Shown here: positions 4,446 to 5,663 of the stretch, in pieces
Layout of the letters: each line of letters starts with the position of its first letter
Position numbering within the stretch: position 1 is the stretch's first letter
Assembly: GCA_019136175.1 (NCBI GenBank)
Contig: JAGVUS010000297.1
Location: 1 to 5,663, forward strand
Length of the DNA stretch: 5,663 nt
Source: Chloroflexota bacterium
GTDB lineage: Bacteria > Chloroflexota > Anaerolineae > Anaerolineales > Anaerolineaceae
Direction: 5' to 3'
Made by a program: the position numbers and the translations under genes
Notes under the pieces: generated by a model
Databases searched by the model: none
What the model saw: only the letters and a program-made list of their open reading frames with translations
What the model was told of the DNA's origin: nothing

Positions 4446-5306
4446 TTGGAAGCATCATCGAACTGGAAAAGTGTTGGTCTGGTCGCGCTTGGTGCGCTGT
4501 TGTACAGCACGTTGATCATTTTTACCCGAGCCATCCAGGGCCTCGAAGCCATGCAGATTGCTTTCTTTCGAGCAATTACTGCGTTTTTATTCTTTTTATT
4601 TCTGTCCATTTGGATTCGGGAACCCTTGCGTATCCGGCAGTATCGAAAACAGGTTCCCACACTGATTGCATTGGGGCTATTCATGGCTACCACTGCATCC
4701 CTGTATATCTACGCCATTCAACACACCACAGCTGGAAATGCCGCCCTGTTGGTAAACACTGCCCCTATCTACATTGCCTTTCTGGCGCCATGGCTGCTGC
4801 ACGAGTCCCGTCCGAGGCTGGGCTGGATCAGCCTGGCGCTTGTTACTGCTGGGACCGTGCTGGTAACCGGGATTGGTAGAATCCAGATTGATGGAGCATC
4901 ACTGAGCGGAGTCATCGCGGGGATCTTGTCCGGTTTCACTTACTCATTTGCGTTGATGTTCAGCCGGAAGTTAAGCGGCAAGGTGTCCGGTTTTACGCAG
5001 ACATTCTGGTCGGCGGGGATGACCATGCTGGTACTCTTGCCGCAGGGATTAAAGGTTCCAGTGGATGTGGTGATGACGAACCTGCCGCTCCTGTTTCCAT
5101 TGGGAATCATTACGCTGGGCTTATCCAGCATGACGTATTTTATTGCCCTGCAAAAGCTGAAAGCCCAGGTGGTGAGCGTGGTTTCCCTGCTGGAACCGGT
5201 GGGGGGAGTGATTATTGGCTGGGTCTTGTTTCACGAAGCGCTGACACTGCCGGCATTGTTGGGAAGCGTGTTGATCCTGACAGGGATTTATTTGGTGACG
5301 AGGTAG
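4446..5306 (+). CDS. EamA (DMT superfamily) transporter, TTG start
   Basis: 286 aa integral membrane protein of the drug/metabolite transporter superfamily, with about ten membrane segments in two tandem EamA repeats (roughly residues 10-140 and 150-285). Family marks include an early F-x-R-A in the second helix (about 39-42), the N-A-A-L-L-V-N-T-A-P-I-Y-I-A block opening helix 4, and in the second half the A-Q-V-V-S-V-V-S-L-L-E-P-V-G-G-V-I-I-G-W block, where L-L-E-P is the usual conserved turn. EamA members export amino acids, nucleobase analogues or other metabolites; the substrate cannot be told. The TTG start is chosen because AAGGAG precedes it and because it gives the usual family length with a short polar N-terminus. 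It is probably co-transcribed with the ATL gene. No terminator hairpin follows; the tandem array begins within about 30 nt of the stop. Confidence 0.9.
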   Translation: MEASSNWKSVGLVALGALLYSTLIIFTRAIQGLEAMQIAFFRAITAFLFFLFLSIWIREPLRIRQYRKQVPTLIALGLFMATTASLYIYAIQHTTAGNAALLVNTAPIYIAFLAPWLLHESRPRLGWISLALVTAGTVLVTGIGRIQIDGASLSGVIAGILSGFTYSFALMFSRKLSGKVSGFTQTFWSAGMTMLVLLPQGLKVPVDVVMTNLPLLFPLGIITLGLSSMTYFIALQKLKAQVVSVVSLLEPVGGVIIGWVLFHEALTLPALLGSVLILTGIYLVTR

Positions 5307-5327
5307 AAGAATAGCGAGAAGAGGAAG

Positions 5328-5339
5328 GGAGGCTCGGAT
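5328..5339. repeat. Degenerate partial copy at the left edge of the 68-bp array
   Basis: GGGAGGCTCGGAT matches the unit's GAGAGGCTTGGAT with two changes and runs straight into the next unit's GATGGGG, missing the 10 bases (ATCACCCCTC or a variant) found there in other copies. It looks like a worn, deleted copy marking the array boundary between the EamA stop and copy 1. Confidence 0.5.
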
Positions 5340-5663
5340 GATGGGGCTCGCAACCAAGGGTCATCAAATAAAAAGTGAGCGTGGAGAGGCTTGGATGCCA
5401 CCCCTCGATGGGGCTCGCAACCAAGGGTCATCAAAACAAAAAGTGAGCGTGGAGAGGCTTGGATACCACCCCTCGATGGGGCTCGCAACCAAGGGTCATC
5501 AAAACAAAAAGTGAGCGTGGAGAGGCTTGGATATCACCCCTCGATGGGGCTCGCAACCAAGGGTCATCAAAACAAAAAGTGAGCGTGGAGAGGCTTGGAT
5601 ATCACCCCTCGATGGGGCTCGCAACCAAGGGTCATCAAAATAAAAAGTGAGCGTGGAGAGGCT
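5340..5663. repeat. Tandem array of a 68-bp unit, 4 full copies plus 53 bp, continuing past the window
   Basis: Copies begin at 5340 (67 bp), 5407, 5475, 5543 (68 bp each) and 5611 (53 bp to the edge). Each starts GATGGGGCTCGCAACC and contains AAAAAGTGAGCGTGGAGAGG. The copies are almost identical. Differences fall in two spots: the dinucleotide after CTTGGAT (GC, AC, AT, AT in copies 1-4) and the A-rich stretch (CAAATAAAAAG in copy 1, CAAAACAAAAAG in 2-4, CAAAATAAAAAG in 5). At each junction CTTGG and CCAAG can pair around CCCC and GGGG (for example 5458-5493), giving a possible two-part hairpin. There are no unique spacers, so it is not CRISPR. The stretch from 5307 holds no credible gene: reading frames through it are made by the repeat and shift with each copy because 68 is not divisible by three. 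Function is unknown; minisatellite-like. Confidence 0.93.

Noticed and set aside
5391..5650. Open reading frames through the tandem array on both strands
   Set aside because: They recur with the same sequence offset by exactly 68 bp, have no RBS, and pass through all frames of the unit because its length is not divisible by three.
5340..5663. CRISPR array
   Set aside because: The whole 68-bp unit is repeated with no unique spacers between short repeats, and no cas gene is present.

Overview
The window looks like ordinary chromosome from a bacterium of the Chloroflexota, most likely Anaerolineae. That placement is inferred from protein style: one lipoprotein with a Thr/Pro-rich linker after its lipobox, one with a jelly-roll-like domain behind a Thr/Glu/Pro linker, a cytidylate-kinase-like protein, and a small nuclease-like gene coupled to hpt. 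No rRNA or other phylogenetic marker is present. Base composition is balanced and I see no transposase, integrase, phage gene, tRNA or CRISPR array.

Layout. (1) 1-469, minus: the N-terminal part of a lipoprotein that runs off the left edge, with its own RBS and a TATAAT -10. (2) 556-2097, minus: a tightly packed three-gene unit, read from right to left: a cytidylate kinase-like P-loop protein, a small PD-(D/E)XK nuclease-like protein starting at TTG, and hypoxanthine phosphoribosyltransferase (hpt) joined by an ATGA stop/start overlap. (3) 2193-3008, plus: a class I SAM-dependent methyltransferase, transcribed away from the kinase unit through a shared 95-bp promoter region. (4) 3013-3948, minus: a NodB-type polysaccharide deacetylase lipoprotein whose stop is 4 nt from the methyltransferase stop. 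(5) 4102-5306, plus: an alkyltransferase-like DNA repair protein (ATL) followed 17 nt later by an EamA-family transporter starting at TTG. A palindrome-rich region with a good TTGACC-17-TACACT promoter separates this pair from the deacetylase. (6) 5307-5663: no gene, but a near-perfect tandem array of a 68-bp unit (almost five copies, continuing past the right edge).

How the genes fit together. The central unit suggests nucleotide handling: purine salvage by Hpt, plus a putative nucleotide/nucleoside kinase of unknown substrate, with an uncharacterised nuclease-like protein translated between them. The two lipoproteins act outside the membrane, one probably binding glycans or other ligands and one probably deacetylating wall or surface polysaccharide. 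The ATL protein would flag O6-alkylguanine for nucleotide excision repair; its neighbour is a general small-molecule exporter with no evident functional link.

I found no clear new defence or mobile system. The points most worth a second look are the 68-bp tandem array, the nuclease-like gene coupled to hpt, the ATL protein with glutamine at the arginine-finger position, and the nested inverted repeats over the ATL promoter.
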